DNA of 64,000 nucleotides from Candidatus Regiella endosymbiont of Tuberolachnus salignus (GTDB lineage Bacteria; Pseudomonadota; Gammaproteobacteria; Enterobacterales; Enterobacteriaceae): NCBI RefSeq assembly GCF_964020115.1, contig NZ_OZ026542.1, positions 2,931,436 to 2,995,435 of the forward strand, read 5' to 3'. Shown piece by piece: positions 23,070 to 32,730 of this stretch (position 1 is its first letter; each line of letters starts with the position of its first letter). The notes under the pieces were generated by a model. It saw only the letters and a program-made list of their open reading frames with translations, ran no database searches and was not told where the DNA came from. The position numbers and the translations under genes were made by a program.

Positions 23070-24215
23070 ATGCACGAAAATAATACACTTTCTGATGATG
23101 TATATATGGAAAGAGCTTTAGAGCTAGCGCTTTTGGGGCGATTTACAACCGCCCCTAATCCCAATGTCGGCTGTGTTATTGTGCGTGAAGGAAAAATAGT
23201 CGGTGAGGGCTATCATGCACGTGCAGGAGAGCCACATGCTGAAATCAATGCGCTTAACAAAGCAAAGGCAAAGGATGAGGCTCGAAATGCGACTGTTTAT
23301 GTCACACTAGAGCCCTGTTGTCATACCGGACGTACACCCCCTTGTACTGATGCATTAATAGCAGCCGGAATTAAACGTGTGGTGGTCGCTATGCCTGATC
23401 CTAACCCACAAGTTTGTGGGCGTGGTATCTATCAGCTGCAACAGGCAGGGATTGTGGTCGATTATATCGGCTCAACAACGATAAAAGCTAAAGTTGAAGA
23501 TATTAATCGTGGTTTTTTAAAGCGGATGCGTACCCGTTTTCCTTATCTGCAATTAAAAATGGCTGCTTCTCTGGATGGTCGTACGGCGATGGCCTCGGGT
23601 GAAAGTCAGTGGATCACTTCAAAGGAAGCACGGCAGGATGTGCAAAATTTTCGCGCGCAAAGTGATGCTATTCTCAGTACCAGTGCCACAGTTTTGGCCG
23701 ATGATCCGGCACTGACAGTACGGCACGGAGCGTTAGCAACCTCCGTTCAGAAAATCTATCCAAAACAGGGTCTCCGCCAACCCACCAGAATCATCATAGA
23801 TAGCTGCAATCGGGTCATGCCCTGTCATCGAGTGATTACGGAACCAGGTGCTTGTTTATTAGCAAGAATGACCGCCGATCAACAAATCTGGCCTGATAAT
23901 ATTGAGCAGCTGTTCTTGCCACCATCGGAGGAGGAAAAACGCATCGATTTACGCTTACTTATGATGGAGCTGAGCAGGCGTCAAATTAACTCAATTTGGG
24001 TCGAAGCGGGAGCGACACTTGCCGGGGCGTTATTACAAATAGGGGTAGTAGATGAATTAATCCTCTATTTAGCCCCTAAATTATTAGGTGATAATGCGCG
24101 TGGATTGTGTGTTCTTCCCGGGATAGATAAATTGAATCAAGCTCACAATTTCACTCTCCAAGAGGTTTGCCAGATCGGTTCAGATTTGCGCTTGCGTTTA
24201 ACACCGAACCCATAG
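23070..24215 (+). CDS. ribD: Riboflavin biosynthesis deaminase/reductase
   Basis: A bifunctional enzyme. The N-terminal deaminase (to about residue 150) has the zinc motif HAEINAL and PCCHTGRTPPC. The C-terminal NADPH reductase has LKMAASLDGRTAM and a late EAGATLAGALL. It has 381 residues (E. coli 367). With ribH it supplies two steps of flavin synthesis, a B-vitamin pathway that is often kept in insect symbionts. Confidence 0.96.
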   Translation: MHENNTLSDDVYMERALELALLGRFTTAPNPNVGCVIVREGKIVGEGYHARAGEPHAEINALNKAKAKDEARNATVYVTLEPCCHTGRTPPCTDALIAAGIKRVVVAMPDPNPQVCGRGIYQLQQAGIVVDYIGSTTIKAKVEDINRGFLKRMRTRFPYLQLKMAASLDGRTAMASGESQWITSKEARQDVQNFRAQSDAILSTSATVLADDPALTVRHGALATSVQKIYPKQGLRQPTRIIIDSCNRVMPCHRVITEPGACLLARMTADQQIWPDNIEQLFLPPSEEEKRIDLRLLMMELSRRQINSIWVEAGATLAGALLQIGVVDELILYLAPKLLGDNARGLCVLPGIDKLNQAHNFTLQEVCQIGSDLRLRLTPNP

Positions 24216-24326
24216 CGACCCCCTTGTTCCTTCCTTATTTTACAAATGTGCTAACACAGCCAATGAAAGAATATGATAGAATGCGCCCTTTACAACGGAC
24301 ATCCCATTGTCATGTAAGGAATCACC

Positions 24327-24803
24327 ATGAATGTCATTGAAGGTATTGTGAATAATCCGGATGCCCGTGTGGCGATTGCGATTGCACGTTTTAATACTTT
24401 TATCAACAACAGCCTGCTCGAAGGAGCAAGGGATACGTTAAAACGTTTTGGCGGTTTGCCAGAAGAAAAAATTACGGTCGTCTGGGTGCCTGGCGCTTAT
24501 GAGCTACCGCTGGCAGTCAAAGCGTTGGCAGAAAGCAAGCGTTACGATGCGATTATTGCGTTAGGCACCGTGATTCGGGGCGGAACGCCGCATTTTGAAT
24601 ATGTGGCTGGTGAATGCAGTTCTGGTTTATCAAATATCGCGATGAATAGTAATATTCCTGTCGCGTTCGGGGTGTTAACCACCGAAAATATTGAACAAGC
24701 CATCGAACGAGCCGGTACAAAGGCAGGAAATAAAGGTTCAGAGGCAGCCTTGGCAGCACTCGAAATGGTTAGCGTAATGAAAGCTATCAAATCTGAAATT
24801 TAG
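24327..24803 (+). CDS. ribH: 6,7-dimethyl-8-ribityllumazine synthase
   Basis: It condenses the RibD/RibA-derived pyrimidine with 3,4-dihydroxy-2-butanone 4-phosphate. It has 158 residues (E. coli 156). [25 protein letters not shown] and [17 protein letters not shown] are the active-site motifs. A GGAATC ribosome site lies before the ATG. nusB follows by 16 bp. Confidence 0.96.
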   Translation: MNVIEGIVNNPDARVAIAIARFNTFINNSLLEGARDTLKRFGGLPEEKITVVWVPGAYELPLAVKALAESKRYDAIIALGTVIRGGTPHFEYVAGECSSGLSNIAMNSNIPVAFGVLTTENIEQAIERAGTKAGNKGSEAALAALEMVSVMKAIKSEI

Positions 24804-24819
24804 TTAAAAAGGAAATTGA

Positions 24820-25326
24820 GTGAAACCGATAGCTCGCCGTCGCGCTCGTGAGTGTGCTGCTCAGGCGCTTTACTCTTGGCAATTATCTAAAAACGACATC
24901 GCTGATGTTCAATCATACTTTCTATCAGAGCAGGATATGAAAGAGGTAGACATTAATTATTTTCGCCAATTATTATCTGGCGTCGCCGTCGATACTGCAA
25001 CTTTAGATCGATTAATGGCACCTTATCTGTCTCGTCAGATCGAAGATTTGGGGCAGATTGAAAAGGCCATTTTGCGTCTTGCTGTATTTGAATTAAGTCA
25101 GCGTGATGATATCCCTTATAAAGTCGTGATTAATGAAGCTATTGAACTGGCCAAAATCTTTGGCGCAGAAGACAGCCATAAATTTGTTAATGGGGTGCTG
25201 GATAAAATCGCCCCGATAATTCGCAAAAAAAAACAATTAAATGCTCGCCAGCTTATACCCACAACCCTTCAAGTTGCCGCTAAGCAGCCAGGGCGTGAGA
25301 CCAATGAGTGTAGACATACTACGTGA
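24820..25326 (+). CDS. nusB: Transcription antitermination factor NusB with repeat-derived tail
   Basis: NusB with S10 (NusE) binds boxA RNA in rRNA operon antitermination. It starts at GTG with an AAAGGAAATTGAG site. Residues 1 to about 142 follow E. coli NusB (139 residues) throughout, ending [19 protein letters not shown] and then [13 protein letters not shown]. The native stop is lost: an F1 element (25254-25371) begins after QLNARQ and supplies about 23 further residues ([20 protein letters not shown]) up to a stop inside the element. The tail is probably unstructured and harmless, but that is an inference. Confidence 0.93.
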   Translation: MKPIARRRARECAAQALYSWQLSKNDIADVQSYFLSEQDMKEVDINYFRQLLSGVAVDTATLDRLMAPYLSRQIEDLGQIEKAILRLAVFELSQRDDIPYKVVINEAIELAKIFGAEDSHKFVNGVLDKIAPIIRKKKQLNARQLIPTTLQVAAKQPGRETNECRHTT

Positions 25327-25371
25327 TTTGAGCGACCCCCCGCAGCCAACATCTCAAAGGCGAAGGGTATA
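25254..25371. repeat. F1 element supplying the 3' end of nusB
   Basis: TATACCCACAACCCTTCAAG at the left and AAAGGCGAAGGGTATA at the right. It encodes the last NusB codons and its stop. Confidence 0.85.
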
Positions 25372-25391
25372 GCCTATCTGGAAAATATTTT

Positions 25392-26405
25392 ATGACCTGT
25401 GGCGAATTTGATCTCATTACTCGCTATTTTAACTGCTCTAAAAATAAACGCCCGGATGTACAGTTAGGGATTGGTGATGATTGTGCACTCTTGGCAGTGA
25501 CCGATGAACAATGGTTAGCCGTTAGTACTGATACTTTGGTATCAGGAATTCACTTTCTGCCTGAGATTGCGCCACAGGACTTAGCTTATAAAGCGTTAGC
25601 CGTAAATCTGAGTGATTTATCTGCGATGGGGGCAGAGCCCTGTTGGTTATCCTTAGCGTTAACAATGCCTAAAGTGGATGAACATTGGCTGAAAGCGTTC
25701 AGTGACAGTTTGTTCGAACAGCTTGATTATCAGGGTATGCAATTGATTGGCGGCGATACCACTCGAGGCTCCCTGAGCCTGACACTAACTGTCCATGGGC
25801 ACTTGCCGGCAAACAAAGCGCTGACCCGCGCGGGTGCCAAGAGTGGCGATTGGATTTATGTCAGTGGCACCTTAGGTGATAGCGCCGCAGGTTTAGCCAT
25901 CTTGCAAAAAAAATTAGCCATTGATAATGCCGAGGATAGAAAGAGGCTTATTGAGCGGCATTTACGACCGGAAGCACGCGTTTCACTCGGTTTAGCACTG
26001 CGCGGTCTGGCCAATTCAGCGATTGATATTTCTGACGGATTGATTGCTGATTTGCAGCATATTTTAACAGCCAGTCGATGTGGTGCAAAAATTGAACTAG
26101 ATAAACTGCCCTACTCAGATGAATTGCAAAAGTATGATGATGTTGAAAAAAAACAGGGCTGGGCACTTAATGGCGGTGAAGATTATGAATTGTGTTTTAC
26201 CGTGCCGGAATGCAATAGAGTCGCGTTAGAAGAAAGACTTAACCACACAGAGGTTAATTATAGCTGTATTGGCAGCATTACCTCAGACATCGAAAAAATT
26301 CATTTTTTTAAAAAAGAACAGTCTGTTGAAATAAAGGCACCCTATTTTAACCGTTATGGTTTTGACCATTTTGCTGTGACAACAGTTGATGATGAAAGCA
26401 AGTAA
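25392..26405 (+). CDS. thiL: Thiamine-monophosphate kinase
   Basis: It phosphorylates thiamine monophosphate to the active cofactor TPP. It has 337 residues (E. coli 325) and is a member of the PurM/ThiL fold. [24 protein letters not shown] and LIGGDTTRG are the ATP/Mg-binding motifs; [10 protein letters not shown] and LNGGEDYEL follow. It overlaps pgpA by 20 bp, so the two are translationally coupled. Confidence 0.96.
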   Translation: MTCGEFDLITRYFNCSKNKRPDVQLGIGDDCALLAVTDEQWLAVSTDTLVSGIHFLPEIAPQDLAYKALAVNLSDLSAMGAEPCWLSLALTMPKVDEHWLKAFSDSLFEQLDYQGMQLIGGDTTRGSLSLTLTVHGHLPANKALTRAGAKSGDWIYVSGTLGDSAAGLAILQKKLAIDNAEDRKRLIERHLRPEARVSLGLALRGLANSAIDISDGLIADLQHILTASRCGAKIELDKLPYSDELQKYDDVEKKQGWALNGGEDYELCFTVPECNRVALEERLNHTEVNYSCIGSITSDIEKIHFFKKEQSVEIKAPYFNRYGFDHFAVTTVDDESK

Positions 26406-26862
26406 ACGTTTACAGCTAAGCAATCCCTACCATTTTTTAGCGACCGGATTCGGCAGTGGTCTGTCTCCTGTCGCGCCCGGAACTATGGGATCTTTGGCTT
26501 CTATTCCAATTTGGTTACTGTTGATTCAACTCTCATGGCCATTTTATTTTCTGTTACTGATATTGAGTATTGGCCTCGGTATTTACCTTTGTCACCGTAC
26601 CGCCAAAGATATGCAAGTGCATGATCATGGAAGTATTGTTTGGGATGAATTTGTTGGTATGTGGATCACCCTGATGGCATTACCGGTTAATAATTGGCAA
26701 TGGGTAGCGTTCGGTTTTGTTCTCTTCCGCACGCTAGATATTTGGAAACCTTGGCCTATCCGTTGGTTTGACCGCAATGTATCGGGCGGTATCGGCATTA
26801 TGCTTGACGATATCATTGCGGGTTTAGGTGCCGCGGCTATTATCTATTGTTTAGCGATATAG
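26386..26862 (+). CDS. pgpA: Phosphatidylglycerophosphatase A
   Basis: An inner-membrane phosphatase that makes phosphatidylglycerol. It has 158 residues (E. coli 172), with a shorter C-terminus. [19 protein letters not shown] and [18 protein letters not shown] are the family motifs. The stop codon coincides with the first bases of an F4 repeat, so the repeat may have trimmed the original C-terminus. Confidence 0.95.
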   Translation: MMMKASKRLQLSNPYHFLATGFGSGLSPVAPGTMGSLASIPIWLLLIQLSWPFYFLLLILSIGLGIYLCHRTAKDMQVHDHGSIVWDEFVGMWITLMALPVNNWQWVAFGFVLFRTLDIWKPWPIRWFDRNVSGGIGIMLDDIIAGLGAAAIIYCLAI

Positions 26863-26962
26863 CCGAATCAGTCTAATTTGATTCTGCGTTGTCGTCGCTT
26901 GTCGTACTATTTGTACTGTCTGCGCGCCTCCGCCTTGAATCAAATTAGACTGATTCGGCTAT
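26859..26962. repeat. Palindromic repeat, family F4
   Basis: ATAGCCGAATCAGTCTAATT at the left with its complement at the right. It could also act as the terminator between the convergent pgpA and parE. Confidence 0.8.
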
Positions 26963-26981
26963 ATTGATATCCTACACTCTA

Positions 26982-28874
26982 TCATTCAATTTCAGCTAAA
27001 TTTCCCTTCTCTTGTAGCCAATTGCGTCGATCTTCTGCCCGTTTTTTGGCTAACAGCATATCCATTATCGCTAATGTGTGATCCATATTGTCATCATCGA
27101 TAGTCAATTGCACCAGTCGTCGGGTATTGGGATCTAGCGTAGTTTCACGCAGTTGCAACGGATTCATCTCCCCTAATCCTTTAAAGCGCTGTACATTCGG
27201 TTTGCCTCGTTTACGCTGAAGTTGTTCTAATATTCCGGTTTTTTCTTCTTCGTCCAGAGCGTAAAAAACTTCTTTACCTAAATCGATGCGATACAGTGGC
27301 GGCATCGCCACATAAATACGCCCATCACGCACCAAAGAACGGAAATGACGCACGAAAAGTGCACATAGTAACGCAGCAATATGCAAACCGTCCGAATCAG
27401 CATCGGCCAAAATACAAATTTTACCGTAACGAAGCTGACTTAAATCCTCGTTGTCAGGATCAATGCCGATAGCAACTGAAATATCATGCACTTCTTGTGA
27501 GGCTAAAATTTCATCAGAAGCAATTTCCCAACTATTTAAAATTTTACCTTTGAGCGGCATGATGGCTTGATATTCACGATCACGGGCTTGTTTTGCTGAG
27601 CCTCCGGCAGAATCCCCTTCTACCAAAAATAATTCGGTAAGACTCAGCTCATTTGAACTACAATCTGCTAACTTACCTGGTAGCGCCGGGCCACTCATCA
27701 ATTTTTTACGTACCACTTTTTTAGCCGCCCGCAGTCGGCGTTGAGCATTACTAATGACAAATTCGGCGAGTTGTTCCGCTGTTGATCTATTTTTATGCAG
27801 CCATAAACTAAAAGTATCTTTCACAATCCCGGAAGCAAAGGCTGCACATTGGCGAGAAGAAAGCCGCTCTTTGGTTTGCCCCGCAAATTGTGGATCTTGC
27901 ATTTTGACCGATAAGACATAAGCACAGCGCTCCCAAATATCATCGGCAGAAAGCTTCACGCCCCGGGGTAAAATATTACAAAATTCGCAAAATTCACGCA
28001 TTGCATCCAATACGCCTTGACGTAATCCGTTAACATGGGTTCCTCCTTGTATCGTTGGAATCAAATTAACGTAACTTTCCGTCAGTAATTCGCCTCCCTC
28101 TGGTAGCCATAATAATGCCCAGTCAATGGCTTCGGTGGCCGCGCTAAAAGTGCCGATAAAGGGTTTTTTCGGCAATGTTATCAGACCATTGACAGATTCC
28201 ATTAAATAATCAGTCAACCCATCTGCGTAGCACCAACGTTGTTCGGTGTTATTCACTTCATCTTTAAAACAGATTTTGATGCCAGGGCAAAGCACGGCTT
28301 TTGCTTTTAATAAATGTGATAGACGTGAAACAGAAAAGCGAGGACTATCGAAAAAAGAAGCATCAGGCCAAAAATGAACATGGGTACCGGTGTGACTTTT
28401 AGTACAAGTACCGATAATTTGTAAATCCTGTACTTTATTACCCTGTTCAAAAACAATACGATAAATCTTTCCGTTGCGTTGTACTGTTACCTCAAGTCGC
28501 CGAGATAAGGCATTGACGACGGAAATACCAACACCATGTAATCCACCTGAAAATTGATAACTTTTATTCGAAAATTTTCCGCCCGCGTGAAGGCGACATA
28601 AAATAAGTTCAATTGCCGGAACACCCTCTTCTGGATGGAGATCTACCGGCATGCCACGCCCATCATCGCTGATTGACAACGACTGATCAGCATGCAAAAT
28701 AACATTGATACGATGAGCGTATCCAGCCAGCGCTTCATCAATACTATTATCGATAACCTCTTGGCCTAGATGATTTGGGCGGCTGGTATCGGTATACATT
28801 CCTGGACGACGACGCACTGGCTCTAAACCACTGAGTACTTCAATAGCATCCGCATTATAATTGGAGTGATTCAT
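26982..28874 (-). CDS. parE: DNA topoisomerase IV subunit B
   Basis: The ATPase subunit of the decatenating topoisomerase. The ATG at 28874 (MNHSNYNADAIEVLSGLEPV) gives 630 residues, the E. coli length; an earlier in-frame ATG adds 17 residues unlike the family. The GHKL ATPase has IDNSIDEALAG, DDGRGMP and GGLHGVGISVVNAL. The TOPRIM domain has LVEGDSAGGSAKQARDREYQ and ILADADSDG. In Escherichia yqiA lies between parE and cpdA; here it is absent, as is yqiB. Confidence 0.96.
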   Translation of the reverse strand: MNHSNYNADAIEVLSGLEPVRRRPGMYTDTSRPNHLGQEVIDNSIDEALAGYAHRINVILHADQSLSISDDGRGMPVDLHPEEGVPAIELILCRLHAGGKFSNKSYQFSGGLHGVGISVVNALSRRLEVTVQRNGKIYRIVFEQGNKVQDLQIIGTCTKSHTGTHVHFWPDASFFDSPRFSVSRLSHLLKAKAVLCPGIKICFKDEVNNTEQRWCYADGLTDYLMESVNGLITLPKKPFIGTFSAATEAIDWALLWLPEGGELLTESYVNLIPTIQGGTHVNGLRQGVLDAMREFCEFCNILPRGVKLSADDIWERCAYVLSVKMQDPQFAGQTKERLSSRQCAAFASGIVKDTFSLWLHKNRSTAEQLAEFVISNAQRRLRAAKKVVRKKLMSGPALPGKLADCSSNELSLTELFLVEGDSAGGSAKQARDREYQAIMPLKGKILNSWEIASDEILASQEVHDISVAIGIDPDNEDLSQLRYGKICILADADSDGLHIAALLCALFVRHFRSLVRDGRIYVAMPPLYRIDLGKEVFYALDEEEKTGILEQLQRKRGKPNVQRFKGLGEMNPLQLRETTLDPNTRRLVQLTIDDDNMDHTLAIMDMLLAKKRAEDRRNWLQEKGNLAEIE

Positions 28875-28942
28875 TTTCACTTGGCTCAAAGTAGATTTAG
28901 AATTAGGCGTTAAAAGATAGAGCATCGATACAATATTATGCT

Positions 28943-29011
28943 AGAGCCGATTCGAAATCTTCTTTAGCGATGCTCAGACAGCGAGCACAAGAGATTTCGA
29001 ATCGGCTCTTA
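28943..29011. repeat. Short palindromic repeat, family F3
   Basis: AGAGCCGATTCGAAATCTT pairs with its complement at the right end to form a long hairpin upstream of parE. Confidence 0.7.
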
Positions 29012-29089
29012 GAGACCGACCGACGAGTCAGCTGCCAGCAGATTCTATCCTTTGTTGGCAAGGAATGTAATGACGGTTTTACAAAAAGT

Positions 29090-29941
29090 TTAGTAACCAT
29101 TCGCATTGATATCAGGATAGAACAATCCGTTGGCTAAACGTTGTACTTGCGTTTTCACCGTGCCATCAGGTTGTAGATTGATACAACGCCATCCTGGTGC
29201 CGCATTATCAAGCGTAAAAGTAGCATGGTCTGGTTTAAATTGGATACAAGTAGAAGGCGTTGCTAATAGTCGTTTACCACACCAATTCAAATCAATCTCT
29301 TGGTGGATATGCCCACATAGTAAGGTTGTCACCCGCGGATAACGCAATACTATTTCTGCTAACATTGCTGCATTACGTAAATTATTTTTATCAAGCCAGC
29401 GACAACCACAAGCGAGTGGAGGATGATGTAGTGCCACTAAAGTATAGTGCTGTGGAAACATTTGTAAGCACTGTTCCATCCATAATAATTGATGATCACT
29501 CAAATGACCGTAAGGTTGCTCTGATACTTGGCTGTCTAATAAAAGAATTTGCCAGTTATCACCGATGGTAATTTGCTTAGTGGCAGTGATGCCCTCATCG
29601 AAAAGCACATCCGCCATTATTTTCTGATCATCATGATTACCAGGTAGCCAAACACAAGGTGTGGGTAATAATTCAGCCATGCTCCTTGCAAAATATTGAT
29701 AGCTGGTAATAGCAGGCTCTTGCGCCAAATCACCGGTGGTGATAATCAGATCAAAACGCTGTTTCTGGGTAGCTATCGCCTCCAATACCGCACTATAACT
29801 ATCTGCGGTATTAATCCCCAATAAGGTTTTCTTTTTATCGGCAAAAAGATGAGTATCGGTTAATTGTAAAATTCTTATCTCAGTTTCATTGGCGGGCACA
29901 GGCAGTTTAAACAAGTTTTCCAAATACGCTCCTTTTTTCAT
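29090..29941 (-). CDS. cpdA: 3',5'-cyclic-AMP phosphodiesterase
   Basis: A metallophosphoesterase that hydrolyses cAMP and so damps CRP signalling. It has 283 residues (E. coli 275). The metal-binding motifs are in order: LQLTDTHLF, TTGDLAQE, LPGNHDD, ALHHPP and LCGHIHQE. The start was kept at 29941; the ~8 extra N-terminal residues have no counterpart in E. coli, and a later start cannot be excluded. Confidence 0.92.
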   Translation of the reverse strand: MKKGAYLENLFKLPVPANETEIRILQLTDTHLFADKKKTLLGINTADSYSAVLEAIATQKQRFDLIITTGDLAQEPAITSYQYFARSMAELLPTPCVWLPGNHDDQKIMADVLFDEGITATKQITIGDNWQILLLDSQVSEQPYGHLSDHQLLWMEQCLQMFPQHYTLVALHHPPLACGCRWLDKNNLRNAAMLAEIVLRYPRVTTLLCGHIHQEIDLNWCGKRLLATPSTCIQFKPDHATFTLDNAAPGWRCINLQPDGTVKTQVQRLANGLFYPDINANGY

Positions 29942-29950
29942 CGAAACTCT

Positions 29951-29980
29951 ATATATACCCTTAAAGACGAAGGGTATATA
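29951..29980. repeat. Minimal remnant of an F1 repeat
   Basis: TATATACCCTTAAAGACGAA followed by GGGTATATA: the two ends of F1 with the centre deleted, forming a small hairpin. Confidence 0.55.
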
Positions 29981-30084
29981 AAAAGTAACTGCGCTTTTTC
30001 GCTCAAGAAAGTTTTGAATAAGTATAATTTGTTTAAAAATGGCAAATCTGTTAACGAAGACGCACTTTTACTATTTTGTTACCA

Positions 30085-30735
30085 CTATTTCCATTCTTCC
30101 TTGAGGGCTTGAAAATGTAACGCAAGCCATTGTAGTGCAATGATTGACGCGGCATTGTCAATCACGCCTTCTTCAACCCAGCGATAAGCTTGTTCACGAC
30201 TGACAACATGAACACGAATGTTTTCATTCTCTTCTAACAAACCATGAACGCCCTTAGCTGTAGTGGCATCAACTTCACCGACCATAATCGACAAACGTTC
30301 ATTCATCCCCCCAGGACTGGCCAAATAGCGCAACATTGGTCTACAACGCTTAAGTTCAATACCGGCTTCTTCTCGTGCTTCTCGACGTGCTACTTCTTCA
30401 GGATTTTCACCTGTCTTTATCATCCCAGCAATTATTTCCAATAACCAGGGGCTGTTATCTTCATTAGCCCCAATAGCACCAATACGTAATTGTTCTATTA
30501 ATACCACTTGATCGAGTAATGGATCATAAGGCAATAAACCCACCGCATGATCACGGATAAGGACTTCCCGTATTATTTCATTGCTCATGCCTTTATTATC
30601 AAATAATTTATGACGTAATTGATATGACTTTAAAGTAAAAAAACCTTTATAAAGTGTTTTACATCCGGTAATTTCTACATCTTTTTTTTTGAAATTAACC
30701 GGTGAAGATTGGCCATCTTGAGGGTATAGTGTCAT
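30085..30735 (-). CDS. nudF: ADP-ribose pyrophosphatase (Nudix hydrolase)
   Basis: It hydrolyses ADP-ribose to AMP and ribose 5-phosphate. The ATG at 30735 has an AGGAAAAAG ribosome site and gives 216 residues (E. coli 209); a further ATG 17 codons upstream lacks this. The Nudix box is GMIKTGENPEEVARREAREE followed by AGIE. The C-terminal half (VGEVDATTAKGVHGL, VVSREQAYRWVEEG) is nearly that of E. coli. It is divergent from tolC, as in enterics. Confidence 0.95.
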   Translation of the reverse strand: MTLYPQDGQSSPVNFKKKDVEITGCKTLYKGFFTLKSYQLRHKLFDNKGMSNEIIREVLIRDHAVGLLPYDPLLDQVVLIEQLRIGAIGANEDNSPWLLEIIAGMIKTGENPEEVARREAREEAGIELKRCRPMLRYLASPGGMNERLSIMVGEVDATTAKGVHGLLEENENIRVHVVSREQAYRWVEEGVIDNAASIIALQWLALHFQALKEEWK

Positions 30736-30863
30736 TATCTTTTTCCTATAAGAGATTATGTTTATTTTCATTTTTAATAGAAACATTCTCTATTTTTTTA
30801 ATTTATCATAATAAGCATTACTCACATTACTAATATGCTGACCTAACAGAGATTTTCAACTTA

Positions 30864-30986
30864 ATATACTCTTCGCCTTTGAAGCTGCCTTCGGCTGCCA
30901 GGGCAGCCGACCGATGAGCGTGGACATACCATGAAGGCGAGCACCCGCAGCCAACAACGCGGTGGCTTCAAAGATGAAGGGTATAT
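30864..30986. repeat. Palindromic repeat, family F1
   Basis: ATATACTCTTCGCCTTTGAA at the left and GATGAAGGGTATAT at the right. It sits in the tolC/nudF promoter region, about 100 bp before tolC. Confidence 0.8.
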
Positions 30987-31088
30987 ATCTGATTAAGTTT
31001 AGGTTAAATTTAAGTGATTTAAGGCAAGATGACGCAACAGACTATCTTTATTATAAAAATAAGCGACTGCACAATTTAAGGATTATAA

Positions 31089-32528
31089 ATGAAGAAATTG
31101 CTCCCCCTGATGATCGGATTGAGTTTAGTCGGCATCAGTACTTTAAGCCAAGCAGAGAATCTATTGCAAGTTTATAAACAAGCGCAACTAAGTAATCCAG
31201 ATTTACGTAAAGCGGTCGCTGAACGTGATGCTGCATTCGAAAAAATCAATCAAGCCCGTAGCTCATTATTACCACAGTTGGGGTTAGATGCGGGTTATTC
31301 CTACTCACGGGGATTTCGTGATAATAGTAACTCTAATAGTCATGTCACTTCAGGGAGCGTAGGTTTAAAGCAAACTATTTTTAATATGTCACAATGGCGA
31401 AATTTAACATTAGAAGAGAAGCAAGCGAATATTCAGAATATTATTTTTCAAGCCAATGAACAAAAATTAATTCTTGATACTGCGACCAGTTATTTTGATG
31501 TATTACGTGCTATAGATAAGTTGTCTTACACTGAGGCACAAAAGAAAGCCGTTTATCGTCAATTAGACCAAACAACCCAACGTTTTAATGTGGGTCTGGT
31601 TGCTATCACTGATGTACAAACTGCACAAGCCAATTACGACGAAGTATTAGCGAGGGAAGTCGATGCTCGCAACAAACTCGATAACGCTCTGGAATCCCTG
31701 CGTCAAGTGACAGGTGTTTACTATCCTGAATTGGCTTCTTTAAATCTCAAACGTCTAAAAACAAAACACCCCGAGACGGTTGATCATTTATTAGAACAAG
31801 CCGAAAAACATAATTTGGGATTGATCTCTGCTCGTCTCAAGCAAGATTTAATACGAGAAAAAATTAAAAAAGCCGAAACCGGTTATATGCCGACGCTAGA
31901 TCTAACAGCTTCTACATCAGTGAGTAATCGCCGTAATACGAATCAGTTTAGTGATAGTGACAACGGCGAGCATAAAATCGGTCTGTCTTTCAATATGCCA
32001 TTATATAGCGGTGGCGCTACTTATTCTGTGGTTAAACAAGCACAGTATGATTTTATTGGAGCCAGTGCAGAATTAGAAAGTGCGCATCGTAGTGCAGTGA
32101 AAGAGGTTCGTTCTTCATTCAATAATATTTCAGCTTCCATCAGCAGTATCAGCGCTTATCGACAAGCAGTGGTTTCTGGTCAAAGTTCACTCGATTCTAT
32201 GGAAGCCGGTTATCAGGTTGGTACTCGTACTATTCTTGATGTGCTCAATGCAACCACTACGCTCTATAATGCTAAACAGCAGTTGGCCAATGCGCGTTAT
32301 GATTATTTAATCAATGAATTAAAAATAAAATCAGCACTGGGCGTCTTAAACCCAGACGATCTAATCGCCTTCAATGAAATATTAGATACACCTATTGCGA
32401 CTTCCAGCCTGGTTCTAACAACGGAAGAAATAGCGCCCACGTCAAATCAACAAGATACACCAACCGATGTAGCCCCCATGTCCATCGATACTTCTCCAAA
32501 AAAGGGGGGTAATCCATTCCGTAGTTAG
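31089..32528 (+). CDS. tolC: Outer membrane channel TolC
   Basis: The trimeric outer-membrane exit duct for drug efflux pumps and type I secretion, including RTX toxins. It has 479 residues (E. coli 493 as precursor). The signal peptide MKKLLPLMIGLSLVGISTLS is followed by QAENLLQVY. The internal duplication typical of the family is visible (…LNAR/NATTTLYNAKQQLANARYDY). The C-terminal tail is variable and polar. No hlyB/hlyD-type genes lie in the window, but TolC would be the natural outlet for the toxin at 37333 (inference). Confidence 0.96.
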   Translation: MKKLLPLMIGLSLVGISTLSQAENLLQVYKQAQLSNPDLRKAVAERDAAFEKINQARSSLLPQLGLDAGYSYSRGFRDNSNSNSHVTSGSVGLKQTIFNMSQWRNLTLEEKQANIQNIIFQANEQKLILDTATSYFDVLRAIDKLSYTEAQKKAVYRQLDQTTQRFNVGLVAITDVQTAQANYDEVLAREVDARNKLDNALESLRQVTGVYYPELASLNLKRLKTKHPETVDHLLEQAEKHNLGLISARLKQDLIREKIKKAETGYMPTLDLTASTSVSNRRNTNQFSDSDNGEHKIGLSFNMPLYSGGATYSVVKQAQYDFIGASAELESAHRSAVKEVRSSFNNISASISSISAYRQAVVSGQSSLDSMEAGYQVGTRTILDVLNATTTLYNAKQQLANARYDYLINELKIKSALGVLNPDDLIAFNEILDTPIATSSLVLTTEEIAPTSNQQDTPTDVAPMSIDTSPKKGGNPFRS

Positions 32529-32549
32529 TCGCTAACGGATAAAAAAATG

Positions 32550-32585
32550 ATGTCGGACGCTGATTTTAGCGCCCGATTTATTTTT
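32550..32585 (+). terminator. Possible tolC terminator
   Basis: CGGACGCT...AGCGCCCG forms an imperfect stem followed by a T-rich stretch about 25 bp after the tolC stop. Confidence 0.5.
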
Positions 32586-32730
32586 AGGCGAAATTTTGCC
32601 AACCTGTTCTCTTTACTTTTTTCTCTTCTTGCCCAGCATCCGGCGTTTTGACGATTATCCTGCTGTTAGCTCCTAGTACTACAGTCTATCCTGAAGGACT
32701 ACGAAATTGCTGGTATTTTACCCTATGTTA

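Noticed and set aside
24260-24326. Promoter or FMN riboswitch before ribH
   Set aside because: A TATGAT lies upstream but without a fitting -35, and the region is too short for an RFN element.
28875-28925. ParE start 17 codons upstream
   Set aside because: The added residues do not resemble the family, and the ATG at 28874 gives the standard 630 residues.
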